A stretch of 54,494 nt of DNA from the NCBI GenBank assembly GCA_934541115.1, contig CAKTDF010000016.1, positions 1-54,494 on the forward strand, in the 5' to 3' direction. This document shows positions 48,635-54,434 of this stretch, one piece after another. The notes under the pieces are model-generated. The model was given only the letters and a program-made list of their open reading frames with translations. It did not search any database and had not been told where the DNA came from. Within the stretch, counting starts at the first letter, position 1. Each line of letters begins with the position of its first letter. Origin of the DNA: an uncultured Eubacteriales bacterium. GTDB lineage: Bacteria > Bacillota > Clostridia > Oscillospirales > Acutalibacteraceae. Made by a program: the position numbers and the translations under genes.

Positions 48635-50512
48635 TTACATCAGTTCGCAAACCAGTTCGCTGAATTCTGCCGGGTTTTCAATACCCTTGCCGCTGATGAG
48701 GCAAGCTTCGGCGTAAAGGATCTTCGCATATTTCGCAAGCTTTTCCTTGTCGGTGTCGAAGAGTGCCTTGAGCTTTTCGGCAATCGGGTGGCTGCGATTG
48801 ATCTCGAGCGCAAGTTCAGCCTTTGCCGTGTTGCCGTTCGGCATGGAGTTCAGAACTTTTTCCATCTCAAGAGAAAGCATACCCTCACTTGTCAGGCAGA
48901 CCGGGTGGTCGTGCAGCTTGTTGGTGAAGCGAACGACGCTGACTTTTCCGTCAAGAGCGGTTTTTATAGTTTCAAGCAGGTCGGTCGAGCTGTTGTTTTC
49001 GTCCTCGAGAGCTTTCTTTTCTTCTTCGGTATCAAGATCAAGCTTGTCTGCGCAGATGTTGGTGAAAGTTTTTCCGTCATAGTCGCGCATCATCTGGATT
49101 GCGAATTCGTCAACGTCGTCTGTGCAGTACAGAACCTCAAATCCCTTTGCCTTGACTGCGTCTGATTGCGGAAGCATATCAATTTTGTCCGTGGTCTCGC
49201 CGCAGGCGTAGTAAATAGTTTTTTGATCTTCTTTCATTCTTGAAACATATTCGCCGAGGGTGACAAGCTTCTTTTCGCTTGAAGAATAGAACATAACAAG
49301 ATCTTTGAGAATTTCTTTGTTTACGCCAAAACCGTTGTAAATTCCGAATTTGAGCTGGAGCCCAAAAGCTTTGTAAAACTTTTCATAATCCTCGCGGTTG
49401 TTTTTGAGCATCTTTTCAAGTTCGGATTTAATTTTCTTTTCAAGGGCTTTTGCAATAATTTTGAGAATATGATCCTGCTGAAGCGTCTCTCTGGAAATGT
49501 TGAGAGTCAAATCTGCCGAGTCAACAAGACCCTTGACAAAGCTGAAGTGATCCGGAAGAAGATCGGCGCATTTATCCATGATGAGAACGCCGTTTGAATA
49601 AAGTTGAAGTCCTTTTTCATATTCCTTTGAATAGTAGTCATATGAAGCATGGGCAGGAACATAAAGCAGTGCGTCATATGAAACCTGACCCTCTGTTTTT
49701 GAGTGAACCGTGAGAAGCGGATCTTCATAGTCATAGAATTTTGATTTGTAAAATTCGTTATATTCCTCTTTAGTTATTTCGTTTTTATTTTTTCTCCAAA
49801 GGGGGACCATACTGTTGAGTTGGGTCGGCTCGGTAACTGTTTCGTATTCATCTTCCGTGCCCTCTTTGAGCCTTGAGGTCTCCATATCCATCATGATTGG
49901 GTAGCGGATATAGTCGGAGTATTTTGAAACAATGTCTTTGATCGCATATTGGTCAAGGTACTTGTCAAAGTTTTCGTTCTCTGTGTTTTCTTTGATTTTG
50001 AGGATGACGTCGGTGCCTGCGCTTTCCTTTTCACACGGGGTTACGGTATAACCGTCTGCACCGCTTGATTTCCAGCGGTAAGCCTCCGCAGCACCGTGGG
50101 GGCGGCTTTCAACCGTAACTTCGTCGCTGACCATAAACGCCGAGTAAAAACCAACGCCGAACTGACCGATGATTTCAACGCCTTTGTCCTTTTCGGCAGC
50201 GCTCTTGAAGTCGAGCGAGCCGCTTTTTGCAATTGTGCCGAGGTTACTTTCAAGCTCCTTGGCGTCCATTCCGCAACCGTTATCTGAAATTTTCAGAGTT
50301 CTGTTTTCCTTATCGATTTCAATTGTAATTTTGTAATCTTCTCTTGACAGGCCGGAGTCGTTGTCTGAAAGCGAGTTGTAATAAAGCTTGTCCAGCGCGT
50401 CGCTGGCGTTTGAGATAAGCTCGCGCAGAAAAATCTCTTTGTTTGTATAAATTGAATTGATCATCATGTCGAGCAGCTTTTTAGATTCTGCTTTGAATTG
50501 TTTCTTTGCCAT
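48635..50512 (-). CDS. htpG: Chaperone HtpG (Hsp90)
   Basis: ATP-dependent dimeric chaperone of 625 residues, normal length. GHKL motifs: LISNASDALDKLYY, ISDNGCGMDAKEL, GQFGVGFYSAFMV. Middle-domain block WRKNKNEITKEEYNEFYKS and the catalytic-loop Arg region NISRETLQQDHILK follow. GGAG precedes the ATG. A perfect CIRCE element in its leader predicts repression by HrcA and heat induction. HrcA regulation of htpG is less common than that of groES or dnaK. The stop lies only 14 bp upstream of the antisense promoter of toxin unit 1. Confidence 0.97.
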   Translation of the reverse strand: MAKKQFKAESKKLLDMMINSIYTNKEIFLRELISNASDALDKLYYNSLSDNDSGLSREDYKITIEIDKENRTLKISDNGCGMDAKELESNLGTIAKSGSLDFKSAAEKDKGVEIIGQFGVGFYSAFMVSDEVTVESRPHGAAEAYRWKSSGADGYTVTPCEKESAGTDVILKIKENTENENFDKYLDQYAIKDIVSKYSDYIRYPIMMDMETSRLKEGTEDEYETVTEPTQLNSMVPLWRKNKNEITKEEYNEFYKSKFYDYEDPLLTVHSKTEGQVSYDALLYVPAHASYDYYSKEYEKGLQLYSNGVLIMDKCADLLPDHFSFVKGLVDSADLTLNISRETLQQDHILKIIAKALEKKIKSELEKMLKNNREDYEKFYKAFGLQLKFGIYNGFGVNKEILKDLVMFYSSSEKKLVTLGEYVSRMKEDQKTIYYACGETTDKIDMLPQSDAVKAKGFEVLYCTDDVDEFAIQMMRDYDGKTFTNICADKLDLDTEEEKKALEDENNSSTDLLETIKTALDGKVSVVRFTNKLHDHPVCLTSEGMLSLEMEKVLNSMPNGNTAKAELALEINRSHPIAEKLKALFDTDKEKLAKYAKILYAEACLISGKGIENPAEFSELVCELM

Positions 50513-50568
50513 TTTTATCAGCTCCTGTATATATAAATATGTAAGACAAAAAATAGTTTTAGCACTCT

Positions 50569-50595
50569 ACTTGTCTGAGTGCTAAAGCTATTATA
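50569..50595. promoter_or_regulatory. CIRCE operator (HrcA site) of htpG
   Basis: TTAGCACTC (50569-50577), 9-bp spacer, GAGTGCTAA (50587-50595): exact match to the CIRCE consensus. It lies just downstream of the htpG -10 element. Confidence 0.96.
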
Positions 50596-50599
50596 GCCG

Positions 50600-50627
50600 A
50601 TAAAATTCATTTGTCAAGGGAAATGAA
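50600..50627 (-). promoter_or_regulatory. htpG promoter
   Basis: Minus strand: TTGACA (50622-50627), 16 bp, TATAAT (50600-50605). Confidence 0.9.
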
Positions 50628-50682
50628 AAGTTTTTCTGACGATTATTGACTGATTGTACTTTTTTGAAAAGTCGAATACAAT

Positions 50683-50719
50683 AATAACAAAACGGGTCGG
50701 ACGAAGAACGTCCGACCCG
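50683..50719 (-). terminator. gap terminator
   Basis: CGGGTCGGACG (50693-50703) and CGTCCGACCCG (50709-50719) form a perfect 11-bp stem; on the minus strand TTTTGTTATTATT follows. Confidence 0.92.
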
Positions 50720-50742
50720 AAAAATCGCTTTGACCAGCTGAC

Positions 50743-51780
50743 TTACGCAAGCTCTGCGAAGTACTTGATGGTACGAACCATCTGGCTGGTGTAGCTGTTT
50801 TCGTTGTCATACCAAGCAACAACCTGAACTTCATAAAGTCCGTTGCCGAGGTCGATAACCATGGTCTGGGTTGCGTCGAAGAGTGAGCCGTATCTCATGC
50901 CGATTACGTCGGATGAAACGATGGGATCCTCGTTGTAGCCGAAGGATTCGCTTGCGGCTGCCTTCATAGCTGCGTTGATGCCGTCAACAGTAACGTTTTC
51001 GCCCTTAACAACAGCGGTAAGAATGGTGGTTGAACCGGTGGGAACGGGAACTCTCTGAGCGGAGCCGATGAGTTTGCCGTTGAGTTCCGGAATAACAAGA
51101 CCGATAGCCTTTGCAGCGCCGGTTGAGTTGGGAACGATGTTAGCAGCGCCTGCGCGTGCTCTTCTGAGGTCGCCCTTTCTGTGTGGACCGTCAAGGATCA
51201 TCTGGTCGCCGGTGTAAGCGTGAATGGTTGACATGATACCGCTCTGGATGGGAGCGTAGTCGTTGAGAGCCTTAGCCATAGGAGCAAGGCAGTTTGTGGT
51301 GCAGGAAGCAGCGGAGATGATCTGATCATCAGCGGTAAGAGTGTCATTGTTTACTGAGAAAACGATGGTCTTAAGATCCTTACCTGCGGGAGCGGAAATA
51401 ACAACTTTCTTTGCGCCTGCGTTGATGTGAGCCATGCTCTTTTCCTTTGAGCAGTAGAAACCGGTGCACTCAAGAACAACGTCAACGCCGATCTCGCCCC
51501 AAGGAAGATTGTTAGCGTCAGCTTCTTTGTAGATTGTGAGGGTCTTTCCGTCAACGGTGATGGTATTAGCCTCATCGTCTGCGGTAACGGTATGGAGACC
51601 TTCGCCGAGTCTGCCGCAGTAGCCGCCCTGAGCGGTGTCATACTTGAGCAGGTTAGCAAGCATTGAGGGCTTGGTAAGGTCATTGATGGCAACAACGTCA
51701 TAGCCTTCTGCGCCGAACATCTGGCGGAAAGCAAGACGACCGATACGGCCAAATCCGTTAATGGCAACTTTTACTGACAT
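50743..51780 (-). CDS. gap: Glyceraldehyde-3-phosphate dehydrogenase
   Basis: Glycolytic, phosphorylating NAD enzyme of 345 residues. N-terminal VAINGFGRIGRLAFRQM binds NAD; the catalytic block is ISAASCTTNCLAPMAKAL with the active Cys; VVAWYDNENSYTSQM is near the C-terminus. GGAGG precedes the ATG. Monocistronic, with strong terminator; no pgk or tpi is adjacent. Confidence 0.97.
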   Translation of the reverse strand: MSVKVAINGFGRIGRLAFRQMFGAEGYDVVAINDLTKPSMLANLLKYDTAQGGYCGRLGEGLHTVTADDEANTITVDGKTLTIYKEADANNLPWGEIGVDVVLECTGFYCSKEKSMAHINAGAKKVVISAPAGKDLKTIVFSVNNDTLTADDQIISAASCTTNCLAPMAKALNDYAPIQSGIMSTIHAYTGDQMILDGPHRKGDLRRARAGAANIVPNSTGAAKAIGLVIPELNGKLIGSAQRVPVPTGSTTILTAVVKGENVTVDGINAAMKAAASESFGYNEDPIVSSDVIGMRYGSLFDATQTMVIDLGNGLYEVQVVAWYDNENSYTSQMVRTIKYFAELA

Positions 51781-51825
51781 AGTGATTACCTCCGATAATC
51801 AAAATAATAGTTTTTTTGCGTATAT

Positions 51826-51854
51826 ATATTACCCCATTTGTTTCATATTTTCAA
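51826..51854 (-). promoter_or_regulatory. gap promoter
   Basis: Minus strand: TTGAAA (51849-51854), 17 bp, TAATAT (51826-51831). Confidence 0.7.
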
Positions 51855-51973
51855 CCTAAAAGTAAAAAAAAACACGACTTTTCCAATTTTTGTGAATCTC
51901 AACAAAATATTGTTTAACAAAACCAAAAAGGGCATAATACTGACGAAAAAATTTGTTCAAAGGACGAACGCTA

Positions 51974-52696
51974 ATGGAAAATTCACTTACACATAAAGTC
52001 AGCCGACTGCTTTCGCTGCCGGAAACGGCGGCAAATGAAAGCGAAATCCGTGAGCTTGTAAGCGAAGTGTTTTTGCGCTCGGCGGAGCTTCATGAATTGC
52101 TTTGCAAGGAAAGCGACCCTTTTGCAGACAGGCGCATACTTTCAGACTGCCTCAAAAAGTTGCGCACACTCAACAATAATAAGGAAGGTGCGCTTGAATT
52201 TTGCGATTACAGCAGTGTTGAGCTTGACCGTCTGCTTGAGAGCGTATGCCTTTGCGCCGATATTTTGCTTTCCGAAAGCGGCGCAAATGTGTTTTTTACG
52301 GCTCAGAAAACGGTTGCGTCCTGTTGCCCTGCACTCATTATTGACGCTTTTCTCAATCTTATTTCAAATGCCGTCAAATTTTCCTCCGGCGGAGATATAA
52401 TGTCAAGTTTGACAAAGTATCAGAGCCAATGTGTAATTTCCGTAAGCAATGAGGGCAAGGGCGCGATTTTGCCGATTGAGGCAAAGAGCGGACTCAGAAG
52501 TGTGCAGAACACCGCGAGACTGCACGGAGGAAGATTGCTTTTTTCAAGTGGCAGAGGCGGCTTTTCTGCGCAGCTTGCGTTTTCGCTTGATATTCCTCGG
52601 GGAAAGCGGTTCAATGCGCCTCCGTTTTCAAAGTACCTTGAAAATCGGTTTTCCCCCGTGCACATAGGACTCTGCGACTGCATGACCCATATATGA
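51974..52696 (+). CDS. GHKL ATPase-domain protein (histidine-kinase-like, soluble)
   Basis: A 240-residue protein without membrane segment. The C-terminal half resembles a HATPase_c fold: N-box-like LIIDAFLNLISNAVKFSSGG (about 120-140), a degenerate G1 region ISVSNEGKGAI with Asn for the usual Asp, and GLRSVQNTARLHGGRL. The N-terminal half is helical (LRSAELHELLCKES) and may be a dimerisation or phosphoacceptor region, but no convincing phosphorylatable His block is visible. Either a divergent histidine kinase or a pseudo-kinase. The ATG at 51974 follows AAAGGA; an in-frame ATG 21 bp upstream lacks a site. No response regulator lies adjacent. Confidence 0.75.
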   Translation: MENSLTHKVSRLLSLPETAANESEIRELVSEVFLRSAELHELLCKESDPFADRRILSDCLKKLRTLNNNKEGALEFCDYSSVELDRLLESVCLCADILLSESGANVFFTAQKTVASCCPALIIDAFLNLISNAVKFSSGGDIMSSLTKYQSQCVISVSNEGKGAILPIEAKSGLRSVQNTARLHGGRLLFSSGRGGFSAQLAFSLDIPRGKRFNAPPFSKYLENRFSPVHIGLCDCMTHI

Positions 52697-52700
52697 TCTA

Positions 52701-52729
52701 TTGACAGAAAATGCCTGTGGCTGTATACT
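52701..52729 (+). promoter_or_regulatory. Promoter of the glycerophosphodiesterase gene
   Basis: TTGACA (52701-52706), 17 bp, TATACT (52724-52729). Confidence 0.9.
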
Positions 52730-52765
52730 ATTTATATATAGTGATGACACACGGAGGAAAACAAA

Positions 52766-53650
52766 ATGAAAAAGACATTCAAAAAAATTCTCTGCGGCGT
52801 GCTTTGCGCGCTTCTGCTTCTTTCCCTTGCGGTACCCGGCTTTGCTGTTGGAGAAAAGCAGTTGCTTGCCGTTGCGCATCGCGGATACAGCGGAGCCGCA
52901 CCGGAGAACACGCTTGCCGCATTTCGTCTAGCCGGAGAAAAGGGATATTACGGCTGCGAGTTTGATATTCAACCCACAAAGGACGGTGTGTGGGTCGTTA
53001 TGCACGATGACAGCGTTGACAGAACCACAAACGGCAGCGGAAAAATTTCCAAACTGACCTACGCCGAACTTTGTACTTTCACAATTGACAAAGGCAACGG
53101 ACTTGATATGTACCCGAATGAAAAGATTCCTACGCTTGAAGAGGCTCTTGATGTTTGCAGAGCGTACTCTCTGAGACCCGTTATTGAGGTCAAGGGCGGT
53201 GAAAGCGGAGACATGCCTGCACTTGCAAGCATTTTGAATGCGCGTGAGGAAAAAGAAAGTTTTATTGTTATATCCTTTACATGGGAGCTGCTTGAACCGT
53301 TGAGAAAGCTCATGCCGGAAACGGAAATGTGGATGCTTGCCCACGAGGTTTTGCCGTCGCACATCAACTTCTGTAAACAGAACAAAATTGACGGAATCTC
53401 TTTCAACTACAAAAAGAATGTAACTGCCTCAATTGCGATGATACGCGCTGCCGGATTAAAAGCGATTTCGTGGACTGTTGACAATGCATTCGTGGCGCGC
53501 AGACTGGCAGCGAGGGGAGTAATCGGTATCACCACGAACAAGCTGCTGCCCGAAGATCTGACAAAAAGAGGAACCACTTTTTCCGAACTTCTGAACAGCC
53601 TTGGTGAACTGATTGAAAGTTTTTTTAAGTCACTTTTTGAAAAGTGCTGA
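52766..53650 (+). CDS. Secreted glycerophosphodiester phosphodiesterase
   Basis: A 294-residue exported GDPD/UgpQ-type enzyme: signal peptide (about 1-27), then VAHRGYSGAAPENTLAAF with the catalytic His-Arg and Glu, FDIQPTKDGVWVVMHDD (metal ligands and second His) and the terminal ISWTVDNA. It hydrolyses glycerophosphodiesters to glycerol-3-phosphate and an alcohol, possibly from teichoic acid or phospholipid debris outside the cell. The export signal is notable, since UgpQ proper is cytoplasmic. CGGAGG precedes the ATG. A short C-terminal amphipathic helix (LGELIESFFKSLFEK) could touch the membrane. Confidence 0.93.
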   Translation: MKKTFKKILCGVLCALLLLSLAVPGFAVGEKQLLAVAHRGYSGAAPENTLAAFRLAGEKGYYGCEFDIQPTKDGVWVVMHDDSVDRTTNGSGKISKLTYAELCTFTIDKGNGLDMYPNEKIPTLEEALDVCRAYSLRPVIEVKGGESGDMPALASILNAREEKESFIVISFTWELLEPLRKLMPETEMWMLAHEVLPSHINFCKQNKIDGISFNYKKNVTASIAMIRAAGLKAISWTVDNAFVARRLAARGVIGITTNKLLPEDLTKRGTTFSELLNSLGELIESFFKSLFEKC

Positions 53651-53660
53651 GACGAACACA

Positions 53661-53696
53661 AAATACCGCCTGACGTGATGTCAAGCGGTATTTTTC
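53661..53696 (+). terminator. Terminator of the glycerophosphodiesterase gene
   Basis: AATACCGC and GCGGTATT with inner TGAC/GTCA pairing, followed by TTT. Its 3' arm is also the left end of the first 51-bp junction repeat of the toxin array. Confidence 0.88.
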
Positions 53697-53729
53697 ATGA
53701 TTGACAAAATCCGACAGATGTGATAGAAT
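53679..53729 (+). repeat. Junction repeat J1 of the toxin array
   Basis: A 51-bp block from TGTCAAGCGG to GATAGAAT that recurs at 54053-54103 (3 mismatches) and 54384-54434 (1 mismatch). It contains a minus-strand -35 (TGTCAA) at its left end and a complete plus-strand toxin promoter. At J1 the left -35 has no matching -10, so it marks the left edge of the array. Confidence 0.92.
53701..53729 (+). promoter_or_regulatory. Toxin promoter, unit 2
   Basis: TTGACA (53701-53706), 17 bp, TAGAAT (53724-53729). Confidence 0.9.
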
Positions 53730-53733
53730 CCCC

Positions 53734-53834
53734 GTAGGCTCTGCCGAAACGGTAGGCGGTTGCCCTCTTTTTTTGGTACTTTCCCAAAGAGGAGGGAGCA
53801 AGTTTTATTATCTGTTGCCCTCCGGAAAGGAGGG
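53734..53834 (+). promoter_or_regulatory. Toxin leader, unit 2, with alternating pyrimidine/purine stems
   Basis: AGGCTCTGC (53736-53744) and GCGGTTGCCCT (53757-53767) have partners near the 3' end of the unit. The leader then carries CCCTCTTT, AAAGAGGAGGG, CCCTCC (53818-53823) and GGAGGG (53829-53834). The last pair closes over the ribosome site with loop GGAAA; the second segment can also pair with the third, which would free it. Confidence 0.8.
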
Positions 53835-53840
53835 ATGCGA

Positions 53841-53945
53841 ATGGAATATCTCGCAATGATTACATTGATTATTGTGTTCGCCACTGGCTACATAATTGTA
53901 GTCGGAAAAACGGCTGACCATAGCGATAAAGGTAATAAAAAATAA
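53841..53945 (+). CDS. 34-aa membrane peptide, type I toxin-like, unit 2
   Basis: Thirty-four residues: MEYLAMITLIIVFATGYIIV, then VGKTADHSDKGNKK. One membrane helix and a charged tail fit holin-like type I toxins, and MEYL- starts are frequent in that family. The sequence differs from units 1 and 3, although promoter, leader plan, hairpin and antisense promoter are shared. AAAGGAGGG precedes the ATG by 6 bases but lies in a 6-bp hairpin. Toxicity is inferred from architecture. Confidence 0.75.
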   Translation: MEYLAMITLIIVFATGYIIVVGKTADHSDKGNKK

Positions 53946-53978
53946 CCGCCCAGCCTAGGAACTGACGGTTATTTTTTA
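53938..53978. terminator. Bidirectional terminator, unit 2
   Basis: AAAATAACCG and CGGTTATTTT flank a 17-base loop; T-tracts follow on both strands. It begins at the toxin stop codon and lies between the convergent promoters. Confidence 0.88.
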
Positions 53979-53989
53979 AAAACCATTTT

Positions 53990-54016
53990 CCAAGGGCAAC
54001 CGCTTACTGCAGAGCC
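53990..54016 (+). repeat. 3' inverted repeat of toxin unit 2
   Basis: AGGGCAACCGC (53993-54003) and GCAGAGCCT (54009-54017) are exact complements of GCGGTTGCCCT and AGGCTCTGC in the leader, giving helices of 11 and 9 bp. Confidence 0.8.
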
Positions 54017-54029
54017 TCTTTGTACTTAC

Positions 54030-54058
54030 ATTATACTCATCTGCCGCTTGTTTGTCAA
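54030..54058 (-). promoter_or_regulatory. Antisense promoter, unit 2
   Basis: Minus strand: TTGACA (54053-54058), 17 bp, TATAAT (54030-54035): perfect consensus, stronger than the toxin promoter. Confidence 0.92.
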
Positions 54059-54103
54059 GCGACATTTTTCATGATTGACAAAATCTGACAGATGTGATAG
54101 AAT
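54053..54103 (+). repeat. Junction repeat J2 of the toxin array
   Basis: Second 51-bp junction block. It holds the -35 of the unit 2 antisense promoter and, 16 bp away, the complete promoter of unit 3, so the two promoters fire back to back. CGCTTG and CAAGCG around its left end plus ATTTTT could also end plus-strand RNA. Confidence 0.92.
54075..54103 (+). promoter_or_regulatory. Toxin promoter, unit 3
   Basis: TTGACA (54075-54080), 17 bp, TAGAAT (54098-54103). Confidence 0.9.
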
Positions 54104-54109
54104 TTCTCC

Positions 54110-54153
54110 GGTGCCGGGAAAAACGGTAGGCGGTTTCTCCTCAACAGAGGAGG
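54110..54153 (+). promoter_or_regulatory. Toxin leader, unit 3, with ribosome-site hairpin
   Basis: GGTGCCG (54110-54116) and GGCGGTT (54129-54135) are the fold-back arms. CTCCTC (54137-54142)-AACA-GAGGAG (54147-54152) forms a perfect 6-bp stem over the ribosome site. Confidence 0.82.
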
Positions 54154-54161
54154 TGATGGCA

Positions 54162-54254
54162 ATGACAGTTACGCTTTTGGAGTTGGTTGCAATTCTTAGC
54201 CTAATGGTCGCAGTCATCTCTCTTTGCTATAACATTTTCAGCAAAGATAAGTAA
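54162..54254 (+). CDS. 30-aa hydrophobic peptide, type I toxin-like, unit 3
   Basis: Thirty residues beginning MTVTLLELVAILSLMVAV and ending NIFSKDK; 24 of 30 identical to the unit 1 peptide 5.8 kb away, with mostly conservative changes, which supports selection on the protein. One membrane helix, basic tail. The ATG at 54162 lies 8 bases after AGAGGAGG; the ATG at 54156 is too close. As in unit 1 the ribosome site is paired in a hairpin. Type I toxin role inferred. Confidence 0.78.
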   Translation: MTVTLLELVAILSLMVAVISLCYNIFSKDK

Positions 54255-54268
54255 TCTTACATAGAAAG

Positions 54269-54308
54269 TAAGAAACACCGCCATTCTCCACTTTGGCGGT
54301 GTTTCTTT
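54269..54308. terminator. Shared hairpin, unit 3
   Basis: AGAAACACCGCC (54271-54282) and GGCGGTGTTTCT (54295-54306), perfect 12-bp stem nearly identical to that of unit 1, followed by TT. Confidence 0.82.
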
Positions 54309-54327
54309 AAAATACTACCATTTCGGA

Positions 54328-54349
54328 GCAACCGCTTATCGCGGCACCC
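54328..54349 (+). repeat. 3' inverted repeat of toxin unit 3
   Basis: AACCGC and CGGCACC are complementary to GCGGTT and GGTGCCG of the unit 3 leader; GGAG just before them can also pair with the CTCC of the leader. Confidence 0.75.
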
Positions 54350-54360
54350 TCTACAGTTAC

Positions 54361-54389
54361 ATTATACTCACGTGCCGCTTGTTTGTCAA
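54361..54389 (-). promoter_or_regulatory. Antisense promoter, unit 3
   Basis: Minus strand: TTGACA (54384-54389), 17 bp, TATAAT (54361-54366). Confidence 0.92.
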
Positions 54390-54400
54390 GCGGTATTTTT
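54374..54400 (+). terminator. Distal terminator of toxin unit 3
   Basis: CCGCTT-GTTTGTC-AAGCGG followed by TATTTTT. It overlaps the antisense -35. If used, plus-strand RNA would include the 3' inverted repeat needed for fold-back. Confidence 0.65.
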
Positions 54401-54434
54401 CATGATTGACAAAATTCGACAGATGTGATAGAAT
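54384..54434 (+). repeat. Junction repeat J3 of the toxin array
   Basis: Third 51-bp junction block, one mismatch from J1; carries the promoter of unit 4 (TTGACA 54406-54411, TAGAAT 54429-54434). Confidence 0.92.

Larger units (their letters stand above)
53938..54023 (-). ncRNA. Predicted antisense RNA, unit 2
   Basis: Transcribed from the consensus promoter at 54030-54058, starting near 54023 and ending at the bidirectional terminator, about 85 nt. Its 5' part AGAGGCTCTGCAGTAAGCGG and following GTTGCCCT repeats the sequence of the toxin leader (AGGCTCTGC and GCGGTTGCCCT). Confidence 0.65.
54269..54354 (-). ncRNA. Predicted antisense RNA, unit 3
   Basis: From the consensus promoter at 54361-54389, starting near 54354 and probably ending at the shared hairpin. 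Its 5' part GGGTGCCGCGATAAGCGG matches unit 1 exactly over GGTGCCGCGATAAGCGGTTG. Confidence 0.65.

Noticed and set aside
48554..49165. 203-codon plus-strand frame starting in toxin unit 1
   Set aside because: Most of it is antisense to htpG; no ribosome site; its start lies in the antisense RNA region.
53658..53700. Further toxin unit to the left of unit 2
   Set aside because: Only the junction repeat is present; no antisense -10, hairpin or peptide frame precedes it, the space being occupied by the glycerophosphodiesterase gene.
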